A stretch of DNA of 43,860 nt, taken from positions 1 to 43,860 of the forward strand of contig JAFISE010000217.1 of NCBI GenBank assembly GCA_022560025.1, written 5' to 3'. Every line of letters starts with the position of its first letter. Position 1 is the first letter of the stretch. This stretch comes from Stagonosporopsis chrysanthemi (Eukaryota; Ascomycota; Dothideomycetes; Pleosporales; Didymellaceae). This document shows positions 32,701 to 43,860 of this stretch, piece by piece. The position numbers and the translations under genes were made by a program. The notes below the pieces were generated by a model. That model searched no databases, had not been told where the DNA came from, and was given only the letters and a program-made list of their open reading frames with translations.

Positions 32701-35700
32701 AAGTTCTTGTATTAGCCTAATTATAAGAGATTTAACTCTAGAGTCTCTAAAGAGATAGCTTTAAAGGCTTTAGAGCTAAACCTCTAGACAGACAGTAGTA
32801 AAAGCTTTAAAAAAGAGCTTATTGTCTTCTATATAAATAAATCTTAACTAACTAGCTAGTTTAGCTTAAAACTATCTACAAGTAGGCAGAGCAGCAATAA
32901 ACGCTCTGCAGGAGCCTATAATAGACTAAGAAGAGCTAGTTCTTAACAAGCTAGACCTTAAACTGCAAGAGCTAGAAGTATAGTATAAACAAGCTATAAA
33001 GCAGCTTAGAGTAGCGCAACTTAGAGAGTTACAAGCTAGGTTCTTAGCAAGTAACTTAACTGTGCTTAATACAATTTACAACAGTCTTATAGCAACTATT
33101 ATAGTACTAGCAGTGCTAATTACTAGCTTTTTTTAACCTAAGCTTCTATATATATTTTTAAAATATAATAGAGCAGACTATAATTATTAAAAGTATAACT
33201 ATAAAAAGTGTTTTTATAAGCTACTAGCTAACTCTTTATAAGAAATATAAAAGGTTAATTTTAGTATATAATTTATCTTAGAAGTAATAAAAACCTTCTA
33301 GAGCGCATACAAAGTAGATTAATAGAGAATCTTCTTTTTCTAAGAACCTATCTAGAAAGCTATAAAAGTAGTTATGCTAGGCTTACTAGAAATTCTCTCT
33401 TAGTAAAGGTAGTAAGTATATAAAGCTTTAAATAAAGCGCATATACTTTTTTATAGTACTTTAATAGAGTTATTAGACTATATAAGACTGTTCTAAAAAG
33501 AGTTAAGTACTACCTATAGACTTAAACTCTAGGTAATATGTTATCTCTATACCTTGCCTAATAATATCTAAAAGTAGTTATTTATACTACTAAAAGATTA
33601 TTGTGTAATACTTACTTAGATAGAAGAGGTTATTAATATTATATACTGCTAAAGAAATTACTTAAAGCTAGTGCAGGACAAAAAGCTTATAAAAAAGTAA
33701 GATAGGTATAAACAAGATTTAAAAGGCAAGTAGAGAGGCAAAAAGACTTTAAAAAAGCTAAAAAAAGGCAGTCTAAGCTATAATAGCTTAAAAAAGGCTA
33801 AATAGGCACTACTAAGGCTAAAGATCTTAGCTCCTTATTATTAGAAGTGTAAAAAAGTTAGACATTACTAACTAAACTGTCTATATTCTAAAAAGTCTAA
33901 GAAACCTATTAAAAAGTTAGACTTAGGAAAAGAAAAGAGGTAAAAAGACTAAAAGTCTACTTTCTTGCCTATATCTCTTATATTTAAGAGAGTAAGAGCC
34001 TTAGTACTCTTTATACTACACTATACTCTTAACTAGTACACTTACTTATAGTTTAAGTAGTTATAAGATTATTAAATATAATAGAGTATCTAGTTAATAA
34101 AAGGTCTTAGCTACACCTGCTGTCTACAATAATAGCAAAGAAGCAAAATCTCTAAGTTAATTTCTTGCTTAAGCTATTAGCAAAAAAGGTAAATAGTAGC
34201 AATGTACATATATATAGTACTACTACTGTTCTAGCTACTATTACTAACTCTAGAAGTAATAAAAGAGCCTAAGAGATACTATTTATAGTTACAAACCTAA
34301 AAAAGTACTAAGTATACCTTAGTCTGCCTTAGATTAATATATGTTAACTTAAACTAAACTATATTACAAAGCAAATACTATTTATAGGAGAGAAGACTAA
34401 AGAAAAGCTTTCTTTCTAACTAGTTGCTACTAAAGATACTAAAGAGTTTAAGAATATAATATATAACCTTATAGTAGAGGTATATATATACCTTATTAAT
34501 TTTGTAGGCTAGAGTAAGCTATAAGTAACTGTTACAGACTACCTTTTCTTATAGTATACTAAGTTTTTTAATATCATATTAAAAGACAACTTAAAAGTTT
34601 TTTTTAAATATAGTTTAAATAACCTAGCTATTTATATAGCAGAAAGTAAGAGCCTGCCTTTTAAAGTACTCTATAGTCTCTTAGAAGCTAAGTTAGTAGT
34701 GTTGCAAAAGTACTTAACTAACTTTAAAGTAAGAAGTTAGATACAATGCTTAAGATTACTAGTAGGTACTCTTATACTCTTTGTAAAGAAAAAAGATAGC
34801 AGCCTGTGCCTTTGTATTAACTATAGAGGCCTTAACAAAGTTACTATAAAAAACTACTACTCTCTGCTCTTAATATCTAAAACTTTAGAGCGTCTTTTAT
34901 AAGTAAAAATATATTTAAAGTTAGATATTAAAGGTACTTACTATAGAATTAGAATTAAGAAAGAGAATAAATAGAAGACAACTTTTTATACAAGATATAG
35001 CTATTTTAAATATAAGGTTATACTTTTTAGCCTTACTAACACTCTTGCACAATTTTAAGCATATGTTAATAAAGCTTTAGTAGGTTTAATTAATACATCT
35101 TGTATTATATACTTAGATAATATCTTAATCTTTTCTAATACAAAAGAAGAGTATATACTCTATATAAAGGAGGTACTTAGAAGACTCTGCAACTACAGGC
35201 TATTTATTAAGCTTTTAAAGTGTAAGTAGCACACTTAGCACACAGAGTACTTTAGATATATTATCTTACTTATAAAAGTAAGTATTAACCTATAATAAGT
35301 TAAAACAATCTAAAATTAGCTATTACTAGCTATAGTATATAATATCTAGGTGTTTATTAGATTTATAAACTATTATTACTAGTTTATTGCAAGATTTAGC
35401 TGTATAGTTTTACTACTAACGTTTCTTACTAAGAAAAAAGCAGAACAGGCCTAGGGCAGCTCTGCTATAAAGAAGAAAGAAAGCTAAGCTTTATAGCTTC
35501 TGCTAAAAGCAGTTAATTTGTTTAATTAGCTAAAAAACGCGTTCTTAAAAGTTCTTATCCTAGCATATTTTAAAAAAAAGAAAAAGACTAGACTTAAAGT
35601 TAACGTGTTAGGCAGTGCTATATTAGGTATTCTAAGCTAGTATAGCCTAGAATCTAGAAGAAAAGACTAGTAAAGACTAGTAGACTTCTACTTGTATAAG

Positions 35701-37500
35701 TTAATTACTGCAGAGTACAACTATAACACGTATAACTAGAAATTACTTATAATAGTTAGTAGTATTAAGTATTAGTGCTACTACTTCTAAGAAATCTATT
35801 TTAATATTCTTACAGACTATATAAACTTTAAAAAGTTTATAAAAACTAAGGTATTAAATAATAGACAAGTAAGGTTATACTTAGTATTAAGCTAGTATAA
35901 TTTTGCACTTTCTTACTAATTAAAAAGTATAAATCTAGCTAATAGCCTATTAAAGCAACTTGACTATATATTAGAAGTATAATATCTTTCTTAAAAATAT
36001 AATAAGGCCTTTATATAGCCTTTTAAAGACTTGCTTGCAGGTAAAAGAAATACTAGCTTGTAAATCTTAGCAGTGCTTACTAGATTAACTAAATTAAAGA
36101 CTCTACTAAAGAAGATAAAGCTAGCTCTAAGTAAATTCTTAAAGGCAGAAGAATAATTAGCTAAGGCTCTAAAGGCAGCTAAGGAAGTAATTAATACAGA
36201 ATCTAATAAGGCAAGTATAAGTAGTAAGAGTAACTTAATTAAAAGCTATAAAACTATACAGTAGCCTAGCAATCTATATAAAAAGCTGCTTAAACTTATA
36301 ATAATATAAGAAAAGGCCTTTGTAATAGAAGAGTATTATAACAGCCTGCTTGCTAGTTATTTTAGTGCAAGAAGGACACTAAAAAAGCTCTAGTGCTAAT
36401 ATTAATAGAAAGAGATAAAAGTAGATATAAAATAGTACTATTATAAGTATATACTTTGTAAGAAGTTAATACCTGCTTAGTATTAGCTTTATAGCTTACT
36501 AGCGCTCTTTTCTCTACTAAATTAAGTATAGTAAGAAGTAATAATAGATTTTATTACTAAACTACTACTAAGCAAGATAAATAGCATTGTGTATAATGCT
36601 ATACTTGTAGTAGTGTACTAACTTACAAGAATAGCACACTATATACCTGCAAGAAAAAACTAAGATAGTATTAACCTAGCCTAGGCTTAGATTAAAGAAG
36701 TAATTTAACTTTATAGTATACCTAAATAAGTAATCCTAGACAGAGGTCTCTTAATAAATACTAAATACTAAGATATATTTTAGTACTACCTTAACTTAAA
36801 GAGAGTCTTCTTGTCTACTTACTACTCTTAGACAGATAGACAAACTAAAAGACAAAACTAAACACTAGAATAGTACTTTTAGTGCTACTATTCTTTAAAA
36901 TAAGATAATTAAGCTTTATAGATATTAATTGCAGAGTTTATATATAATAATAGTATATATATAACTATAAAGAGTACTTTATTTGTAGTAAACTATAAAA
37001 TAACTTCTTACAGTGTAGATTAGCTTATAATACTTCTTAAGCAGAAAGAATTACCTTTAGAAAAGTAGGTTGCTATAAAGGTCCTAGAAATATAAAGAGA
37101 ATATAAAAGCAAGATTATTACTGCTAATACCTACTAAGAGGCATACTAGAATAAAAGTAAGCTTACTATACTTTTTAAGATTAGAGACTAAGTTATAATC
37201 TCTAATTGCTATATAAAGTCTACTAGGCTAAAGTAGAAGCTAGACAAGAAGTATATTAGACTAGAGCGTATAGTAGCCTAGATTAGGCTAACAGCGTTTA
37301 AAGTAGACCTCTTAGGCCTATAAGTAGTATATCTAGTATTCTATGTATTATTACTTAAGCCTTTTAACTATAAAGAGTTAATTATATACTTAAAGGTTAA
37401 GATTATAAATACTTTGCATATTTTTGTAATAATATATAAAAGGTAGAAAGGATAATTAAAAGAAAACAAGATAATAATAGCTAATAGCTTTATTATATTA
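32701..37500 (+). mobile_element. Second Ty3/Gypsy retrotransposon relic, plus strand
   Basis: Domain order on the plus strand: gag-like helical region about 32950-33700 (ELEVQYKQAIKQLRVAQLREL), a damaged CCHC knuckle at about 33838-33880 (KCKKVRHY), a protease-like region about 34080-34500, reverse transcriptase about 34660-35300 (LRLLVGTLILFVKKKDSSL, LKLDIKGTYYRIRI, and YLDN at 35110-35121 where the family has YLDD), RNase H about 35400-35900, and integrase about 36350-37400 (LTRIAHYIPARK, VILDRGLL, STYYS, TDRQTKRQN, LLKPFNYKEL). GAT-AAT at the active site is a G-to-A change. TAG/TAA stops are abundant. I could not find paired LTRs; the ends given are approximate. Confidence 0.8.
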
Positions 37501-38581
37501 AGTAGGTTAGTTACTCTAAGTCTAAGAACTTATAAAAGCTAAGAGTAAACATCTTCTTTAATATACTTAAATAATTCTAAGATAGTAATAGAATACTCTT
37601 AAGAAAGAAACTTTTAAAAGTATAGGCTAAAAGGCAGCTAAGTTAGCTGCTTAAAAAACAAAAATAAACTTATAAATATTAAAAAATCCTAAGTATAAAA
37701 TCTAGAAGTACCTTTACTTGTTTTTTCTTACTAGGTTTTTAGGTATTTAATAGTACTTAGATTTATCTAAGAGGTATATAAAGTATTATAGCCTAGAATA
37801 GCCTATAATATTATATAGCAGGTTATAAAGATTAGAAATATAATTAAAAACTCTATTAGAAACTAAAGATATGCCTTATAAGGGCAGGTATACTAAAAAA
37901 GGCTTAAAAAGAGCTACTATTAACTAGAACACTAGAGAAAGCACTTTTATACTGTAAAATAGCATAGAATATCCTACTAGACACTAAACTACTATACTAC
38001 AGCCTAGAAGTATATAAAAAGGCACTGTCTTTCTTATACTTAACTTTGTTAATCTTATTAGTAGTAGTGCACTTTACTTAACTAGAATCTCTAGCTTTAT
38101 AAGTCTCTAGAGCAGTAATCTTAGCTTTAAAAGTGTTAATCTTAGCTAAGAGAAAATACTTTTCTAGATTAGCTACACTAGCCTTGCTTTTGCCTTATAA
38201 TATCTTAGAATATATTATTCTAGCATAGAATAGTACAGAATAGCTTAGAAAAAGCAAGACTAACTTTCTTAGATAAAGAGTTAGTTATAGAGTTAATATC
38301 TACCTTAAGCTTGTACTTAAGAGCTATAAGCTTAGCCTTAGTAGTTGCTTTATTATACTTATAAGTCTTACTATGTACTTTAGATTATAAGTTATTATAT
38401 TTACCTAAAGCACTAGAGTAGAAGGTAAAGTAGTTAGCTTAGAGCAAGTAGTTGCTATAAGAGTTAATAATGCCTTATTCTAGCTTAGAGTAGGCCTTCA
38501 TAACTTACAACTAGATAGTCTTAGTAAAGGTAATATAATACTTTATAATATAAGGAGAAGGCTTAGCAAAGTAGTAAAAGA
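37501..38581. other. AT-rich unassigned relics left of the Copia element
   Basis: No intact gene. Minus-strand frames near 38530-38230 and 38190-37930 remain coherent when TAG/TAA are read as former Gln codons (segments such as KATTKAKLIALKYKLKV and INTFKAKITALETYKA), Lys-rich and helical. I recognise no family. These may be parts of an interrupted DNA transposon. Confidence 0.35.
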
Positions 38582-38715
38582 TATAACAGTATAGAGAGAG
38601 AGGAGGACTGCGCTATATTAACTATTAACGTAGGCTGAGCTGCTTATATGCCTGCCTATACACAAGCTATCCTAACTCGTACTAGAGTAGGCCTAGGCAG
38701 AGCCTAACTGTTACA
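38582..38715 (-). repeat. LTR (3' by element orientation) of the Copia element
   Basis: 134 bp, TATAAC...GTTACA. Against the partner LTR there are nine differences, all of the type expected if G became A (8) or C became T (1) in this copy. Confidence 0.93.
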
Positions 38716-40587
38716 CTCCCCCCTAGCTGCTGTAGACAACAAAGCTAGCTAGTACTAATGCTATAGCTCTGCTGGCTCTAGAGTCTCTACCTAAGTAGTA
38801 AGGAGCTAGTAAGTGTTCTTAAGTCCTAGCTACCTTACAAACTCAGCGTGTTTCTGCCTTATAAGAGACTTAGTAAGTCTATCTGCAGGCATCTCTGCTG
38901 TAAGGCACTACTTAACATAAAGTTGCCTGTTCTGCACTTCCTGTCTTACCTACATCTAATAGGTGTCTACGTGCCTTAGCTTTGTGTAAAGCTGTTTATC
39001 CTCTTTCTTAACTATTCTAACTGTCTGCTCATTGTTGCAATAGATAATTGGCTGAATCTCTAGGTCGAACTTAACGTAACAAAACACACAGTTCTACTAC
39101 TCTATCTCTCTACCTGTAGCTGACAGAGCGATCAGCTCTGCCTTAGTAGTCGATTTAGTGACTAATCTTTGTTAGGTAGCCTTCTAGTTGATAGGCATCC
39201 TATAGAGCTTGAACAAGTATCTATGAGACGATCAACAAGTATCTACATTATTAGCAAACGCTGCATTAGATGCTCTATAGAAGAGAGACTTGTCCCAAAC
39301 GTAGGACGAGCTCTCAGCTATCTGTTGACTAGCTCTGATTGCTAGGTGTCTTATGCTATATAGGTATCTCCAGACATGCTTCACTGCAGCAACATGCTTC
39401 TACCTAGGATTCTAGAGATGCTGAGCTAATACTAAGCAGGCTTATACTACATCAGGTTAAGTAAACGTCAAGATGTAGGCCAGCAACCTAACAAGCTGCT
39501 GGTACAGCTGAGTACGCTCGTAATTTGACTCTTCTGTTGATTGGACCAGAGAGTTCTCTACAAGTAGGACTACTAGGTATCTCCCCCCAGTCTTTAGGTC
39601 TAAGTCAAACTTCTTAACTACCTTGTCAATAAACGAGTCCTAGACTAGCCAGATTGTACCTGCTGTCCAGTCTCTTAGAACTTGAATACTAAGGAACTAC
39701 TTAAGTTCTCTAAGCTTCCTTAGATTGTACACGTCACCTAGTTGGCTCTCAAATTGACAGTGATCGTCGAGATAGTCAGGGTGCACCAGCACTACGATAT
39801 CATCTACGTAGAAGAAGACTATTAGTCTTTTATTGATAAACAGACAAAGGACGTCCTTGACTAGTCTCAGACCTAATCTAATCAGCGTCTGCTTTAGATG
39901 CTTGTACCAGAGCAGTGGCGCGTTCTTGAGCCTATAGAGAGCTCTCTTGAGCTTAAGTAGCTTGCCTAGCTGCTCTACGTACAGTTCTAGAGTCTGTACG
40001 TAGATTATTTAATCAAGGTGTGCGTTTAGGAACGCATTCAGCACATTGTACTAATATGCCTTCAGGCCAAAGGCTGCTGCGAGAGCTATAAAGAATCTAA
40101 ACACTTGCGCAGCTAGCGTCGCTGCGTACGTGTCTCCCTAGTCGTCCTAGAGATCTCTTCTTACAACAAGTCAAGCCTTGTACTTGTACAACAGTCTATC
40201 TTCGTTGAACTTGTACGTAAATACCCACATCAAGAGCAGCACCTAACTATCAACCTCTAAGACTGACGTTGCCTCAAAGCATCCCTTGCTCTAGCAGCTT
40301 TTGAATTCTTCAGCTACTGCAACTTTAAACTCTTGTCCACATAGGTGCTTTTCTAGGTCTCTCTATCTCTTTAGTGGAGGTAGAAGCTGGTCTCTGTGTA
40401 GCTGAGCTTTCTGCGACTCTGCTGGCTGCAGCGCTGCTGCAAATGCGACAAAGTAAGTCCCAAACGTCTTTCTCTGCCTCTTCCCTGTCAGCACGTTCGA
40501 CTCGCTGAGGTGGCTGCTGATTTCTTCGCGTCTTGGGGCGTTATTCGATCGTCAATCTGGCGCTTCTTCACTAGTTGGGATAGGCTC

Positions 40588-40980
40588 CTAACCTCGCGGC
40601 ATCTTAAATGCCTCTGCCTCAGGCTCTACCTCGGGCTCTGCCTCGGGCTCTGCCTCAGGTTCTGCATCAAGCTCTGCCTCTGGGTAATCTCCCTGAGTTA
40701 TTGGTTCTGGAGTGTTCTCTGGCGTCGGCAACATGCAAAGCGTATCCTTGGCATGGCTTACTTGAGCAGCTTGCTTAGGTTGGTCTATTTTACTCCAGTC
40801 TCTGTGCGCTGACTGCAGGAGCAACTCAATCTCCTGGTTGGTCTCTTCTGGTGGTTCTGGAACATCCAGGATTGTTACTACCTCTCTCAGAGTCTGTTGG
40901 TCTGGATAGACAGGCTCTGTCCTGTCATCAGGCATGAAGATGACGTCTCTTGTCCTAAGGACTTGTCCCAATGCTGGCAT
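40588..40980 (-). CDS. Copia pol segment: integrase/RT linker with acidic repeats (fragment of the retroelement)
   Basis: Open 130-codon stretch of the Copia polyprotein between integrase and reverse transcriptase. It starts MPALGQVLRTRDVIF, typical of the end of Copia integrase, and ends with a run of EAEPEAEPE-type units encoded by a short direct repeat (GGCTCTGCCTC, plus strand 40618-40680). The linker is variable in the family. Not an independent gene. Confidence 0.7.
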   Translation of the reverse strand: MPALGQVLRTRDVIFMPDDRTEPVYPDQQTLREVVTILDVPEPPEETNQEIELLLQSAHRDWSKIDQPKQAAQVSHAKDTLCMLPTPENTPEPITQGDYPEAELDAEPEAEPEAEPEVEPEAEAFKMPRG

Positions 40981-42195
40981 CTACACTCTGTAGATGTTTG
41001 TGGAGTCGTAGCCAACTAGCTGTCCAACCAGCGCGCAAGACTTGAGCTTCTCTCCACGCTTTAGCTTGTTGTTCAGCACGTAGGCTCTAGCTCCCACAAC
41101 ATTGAGGTGAGCTGCTGACAGCTTCTGTCTACGTACTACTTTGTATAGGGTCCTCTATCTAAGTGCTTCTGTTAGTGTTCTGTTGAGTAGATAGACTGCT
41201 ACAAGACAACACTTATTTAAGAGCTCTATTGGCAGTCGTCTATCAATCCTAATCGCTCTCCTGCGAATCACGATCATCTTCCCAGCCTGTTCTGATAGGC
41301 TGTTCTGCTCCTTAACATACTCTGCTCAAGGCTCTACGACGATGCCGAGATCCCTCAGCATATAGAGAAGCTCACTGTAGCCACGCTCGCTGTCAAGCCT
41401 CACGGCCATTACATCAGCACCAAACTAGCGCTTGATCTTAGCCAGCAAGCGCATCACTGTACGCTTGAGAGTACCTGAGCTCTTGTCCAGCAAGCAGCAG
41501 GCCTCATGCCATTTACTGTACAGGCATACAGCGTAGAGCATCTACAGGTCTCTATTGTAGCAGCGTTCAGTTCTCTCTCTTAGCTGCACTAAGTCTATAC
41601 CAAGTCGGTGGAATAGACAATCTGCTAGCTCACTTTGAGCTCTTCTGCTCACAAGCCTGTGGAGCTTTGTTTCAACACAGACTTTACAGTCTTTCCACGT
41701 CAGAGCGATCGATTGCTCCTCAACGCTGATACTAAGCACGTGATCATTCAGGTACCTAACTGCTTTTCAGCCAACGTGGCCAAACATTCGATGCGCTGCC
41801 TCTTGACTAACACTGAGATCTTTTCTTAGTTCTCTTAAGGGCTTCGCATACCAAGCAGCGTACACTGACATCAACGCTAGCTTAGCTGTCTAGTTCTTGT
41901 CCACGTCAACTAGCTAATAGCTGTCTCTGTACTAGAGTAAACAGACCACGTTTAAGGCCTTCTTCTAATACAGACAGTCCCTGCCTGAGTCAAAGTAGAT
42001 GCCAAGAGATCAACTCTGTGACAGCCTAATAACGCTCGTGAAGAAGCTAGGGATGTACGCCACCCACGTGAGCTTTATCTAGGCTTCTCCTGTCAGCGAC
42101 TTGATCTGTATAGTCATCTCTCCCTACTCTTTAATCTGAACAAGGGTTCCGCCAGCATATACAGTGTCTGTTAGCCTGCCTTTCTTTGTTGTAAT

Positions 42196-42489
42196 CTAGT
42201 TCTGCCCCTTTGTGTTTGTAACATAGCAATTTGAACCAGGGTCAAGGATCCACCTTGTAAGCAGCGGTGGGGCAGATAGCTCTGAAGCAGCTGCTGTCTG
42301 CAGCACTGCATTAACGTGCAACAAACTACTAGCTGGCTGTCCGTCGTCCATACTGATCACAGACTCTTTCTTGTCAGCCGTCTGATTCTTGTCCTTCTTG
42401 AGCCTCTTCTCTGCTGCCCTTAGGGCATTAGCTGTCAAGTTAGAGGCAGGACTGCTTCGAAGCTCTGTGAACTTGTCCTGAATAGACAC
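42196..42489 (-). CDS. Copia gag end and protease (fragment of the retroelement)
   Basis: Open 97-codon stretch with Lys-rich gag tail (ALRAAEKRLKKDKNQ) and then ILDPGSNCYVTN, the aspartic protease active-site region where many Copia elements have LDSGAS. The first Asp is kept. Continues the polyprotein across a stop downstream. Confidence 0.7.
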   Translation of the reverse strand: MSIQDKFTELRSSPASNLTANALRAAEKRLKKDKNQTADKKESVISMDDGQPASSLLHVNAVLQTAAASELSAPPLLTRWILDPGSNCYVTNTKGQN

Positions 42490-43546
42490 GTCTAGCTTCC
42501 AGCCCTTTGTTCTGACTGTTTTATTGACGTACAGACATGCATTAAACCTGTAAATCTCCCTACAGAGGCACTTTCTTGTCTAGGTTCCTAAGACACCTCA
42601 GGCCGACTATTAGGCTGCTACATCTTCCTAGGCTAACTGTAGGGTTTTGTAATCCTAGCTCCTAGCTGCCTCAAGAGTAGCAAAGGTGCTAAGTCCTGAT
42701 GCTATTAGACGAGTTCAGCGATAATATAACTAAAACTCTGCAATTAAGTCTGTAGTTAGTGTGAACTCCTCTCCCTTCTGCTCCTTCTTGACTAGCTCCT
42801 GCAGCTGACTAGCTGCCCGGCTGTCATCTAGACCACGGATAGACAGGATAAACTCTTCTTAGGCTCTGCTGCCAGCTATCTCTAGCATGTTTGCCTCTGT
42901 GAGGAGTCTGGTAATCGTCACCCACTCATCAAACCAGGAGTCCAGGTTAGCCCTCTTTGGCCTTGCGCAGGCTGCTCTGTAACGAGCTCTTAACTGATAA
43001 TTCCTTTCTCTAATTAATAGACAGAGGTGCTTCTTCAGCGTCTTTAACTGGCTGTACAGGTCAGCGCAATCAAGGATCAGGTCTAGGTGCTTGACGTCAA
43101 TAGTCTGTACAATCTCTAGGCTCAGGTTGCAGAGAGCCTTCTCTTTGGTAAGCCACCTGGCCTTATCTTAGTCGAATTTTCGAGCCCAAGAGTTGAACGC
43201 TGCAAGCTCTGTCGCCGTCAAGTCTAGGATCTTAATCTGCTCTTCTAGCAGAGGAGACCTAAATCTCCTTACTTTAAGCTCTACTAGTCTCTTGTCTTCT
43301 AGTTTCCTTAGCGTCTCTAGCAAAAGGTCTAGATCAACGTACTCCTACAGACTATTCTGGTCTGCAGATATCTTCCTTATAAACAGCCACTTTGACCAGT
43401 CGTCTAGCTTTCTGAGGATAACCTTATCACTACCTGCATGTCCTGCTCTTGAGTTGCTATAACTTTCTAGCTGAATATGCTCTAAGTATTGAGTATTGTC
43501 AAAGAGTGAACGCAGCAATTTAACTAAAGGCTTCTAGGCTCATAAC

Positions 43547-43680
43547 TGTAACGGTGTAGAGAGAGGGGAGGACTGCGCTACATTGACTATTGACGTGGGC
43601 TGAGCTGCTTATATGCCTGCCTATACACAAGCTATCCTAACTCGTACTAGAGTAGGCCTGGGCAGAGCCTAACTGTTACA
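43547..43680 (-). repeat. LTR (5' by element orientation) of the Copia element
   Basis: 134 bp, TGTAAC...GTTACA with perfect 6-bp terminal inverted repeats. The minus-strand sequence just inside, GTTATGAGCC, is the candidate primer-binding site. Confidence 0.93.
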
Positions 43681-43860
43681 AAAGATAACGTTAGGTTAGA
43701 AGGGCTTGGTTGGTTGGTTGGTATTCATTTTACGTCAAGTTGATAGGGATTAAGTCCACTGTCTCGCCTCCCGAAGGGCATATACGACGTGCTAAGCTAT
43801 GGAATTACAGTGCAAACACACTACCTTAGAAAGCATTTCTTGCCTGCGCGGGTATTGCTA
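43681..43860. other. Unique flank right of the Copia element
   Basis: Composition returns to balanced sequence after the target duplication. A short (TTGG)4 microsatellite is at 43706-43721. Too short to call a gene. Confidence 0.6.

Larger units (their letters stand above)
38582..43680 (-). mobile_element. Complete Ty1/Copia LTR retrotransposon, mildly RIP-mutated
   Basis: 5099 bp with 134-bp LTRs and a 5-bp target duplication AAAGA (38577-38581 and 43681-43685). Minus-strand order is the Copia order: gag about 43490-42500 ending in a CxC...H...C knuckle (near 42560); protease with WILDPGSNC (about 42240); integrase with GAG-pre-integrase Cys pair (WKDCKVCVETKLHR, about 41690) and HRLGIDLVQL, core to about 41000; an acidic E/A/P repeat linker (40600-40690); reverse transcriptase with intact YVDD at 39799-39810; RNase H with KSTTKAELIALSATGREI near 39140. 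A G-rich polypurine tract (AGGGGGGAG on the minus strand) abuts the 38582-38715 LTR. The reading frame is broken by several TAA/TAG stops that fit CAA/CAG, for example near 43170. Not autonomous as it stands. Confidence 0.92.

Noticed and set aside
22150..38581. CRISPR-like or rDNA arrays in the AT-rich block
   Set aside because: Repeats are LTRs and transposon termini; no regular short-repeat/spacer pattern and no rRNA motifs.
43706..43721. (TTGG)4 run as a telomere-like repeat
   Set aside because: Not the fungal TTAGGG unit and only four copies; a simple microsatellite.

Overview
The window looks like nuclear DNA of a filamentous ascomycete (Pezizomycotina; Dothideomycetes is my best guess, not proven). 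The signs are genes with 45-105 bp introns bearing GT...CTRAY...AG signals, a Zn2Cys6 regulator, a CFEM-type surface protein, a secreted GH27 alpha-galactosidase, and a long AT-rich block whose repeats carry the C-to-T/G-to-A scars of repeat-induced point mutation (RIP). It has two compartments.

Bases 213-22102 form a gene-rich island of about 50% GC: a Zn2Cys6 transcription factor (+), an MFS sugar-type transporter (+), a GMC-fold flavoprotein (+), a patatin-like phospholipase (-), a CFEM/single-TM protein (-), an F-box protein (+), a wrecked FAD-linked oxidase pseudogene (-), a GH27 alpha-galactosidase with a C-terminal carbohydrate-binding-like module (+), a lysine/acid-rich repeat protein of unknown function (+) and a PrpF-family isomerase (-). 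Regulator, transporter and flavoprotein lie together at the left end and could be a small catabolic cluster. Three genes carry in-frame stops explicable as C-to-T changes: the regulator (near the left repeat), the oxidase pseudogene (mid-island) and the PrpF gene (near the right AT block).

The island is bordered by inverted copies of one transposon terminus (1-212 and from 22103), each next to a TA dinucleotide. A third, heavily RIP-mutated copy is at 31726. From about 22150 to 38581 the DNA is AT-rich and almost stop-saturated. It holds a 7.2-kb Ty3/Gypsy chromovirus on the minus strand with paired 278-bp LTRs (24149-31381), a pogo-like DNA transposon remnant (31726-32440), a second Ty3/Gypsy relic on the plus strand (about 32700-37500) and unassigned relics. 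At the right edge is a complete, less mutated Ty1/Copia element on the minus strand (38582-43680) with paired 134-bp LTRs and an intact AAAGA target duplication; ordinary sequence resumes after it.

I see no rRNA, tRNA or CRISPR. I did not find a clearly new system. The most informative signals are the three-way repeat comparison, RIP-like damage in single-copy genes next to the repeats, and an antisense reading-frame relic inside the first Gypsy element.
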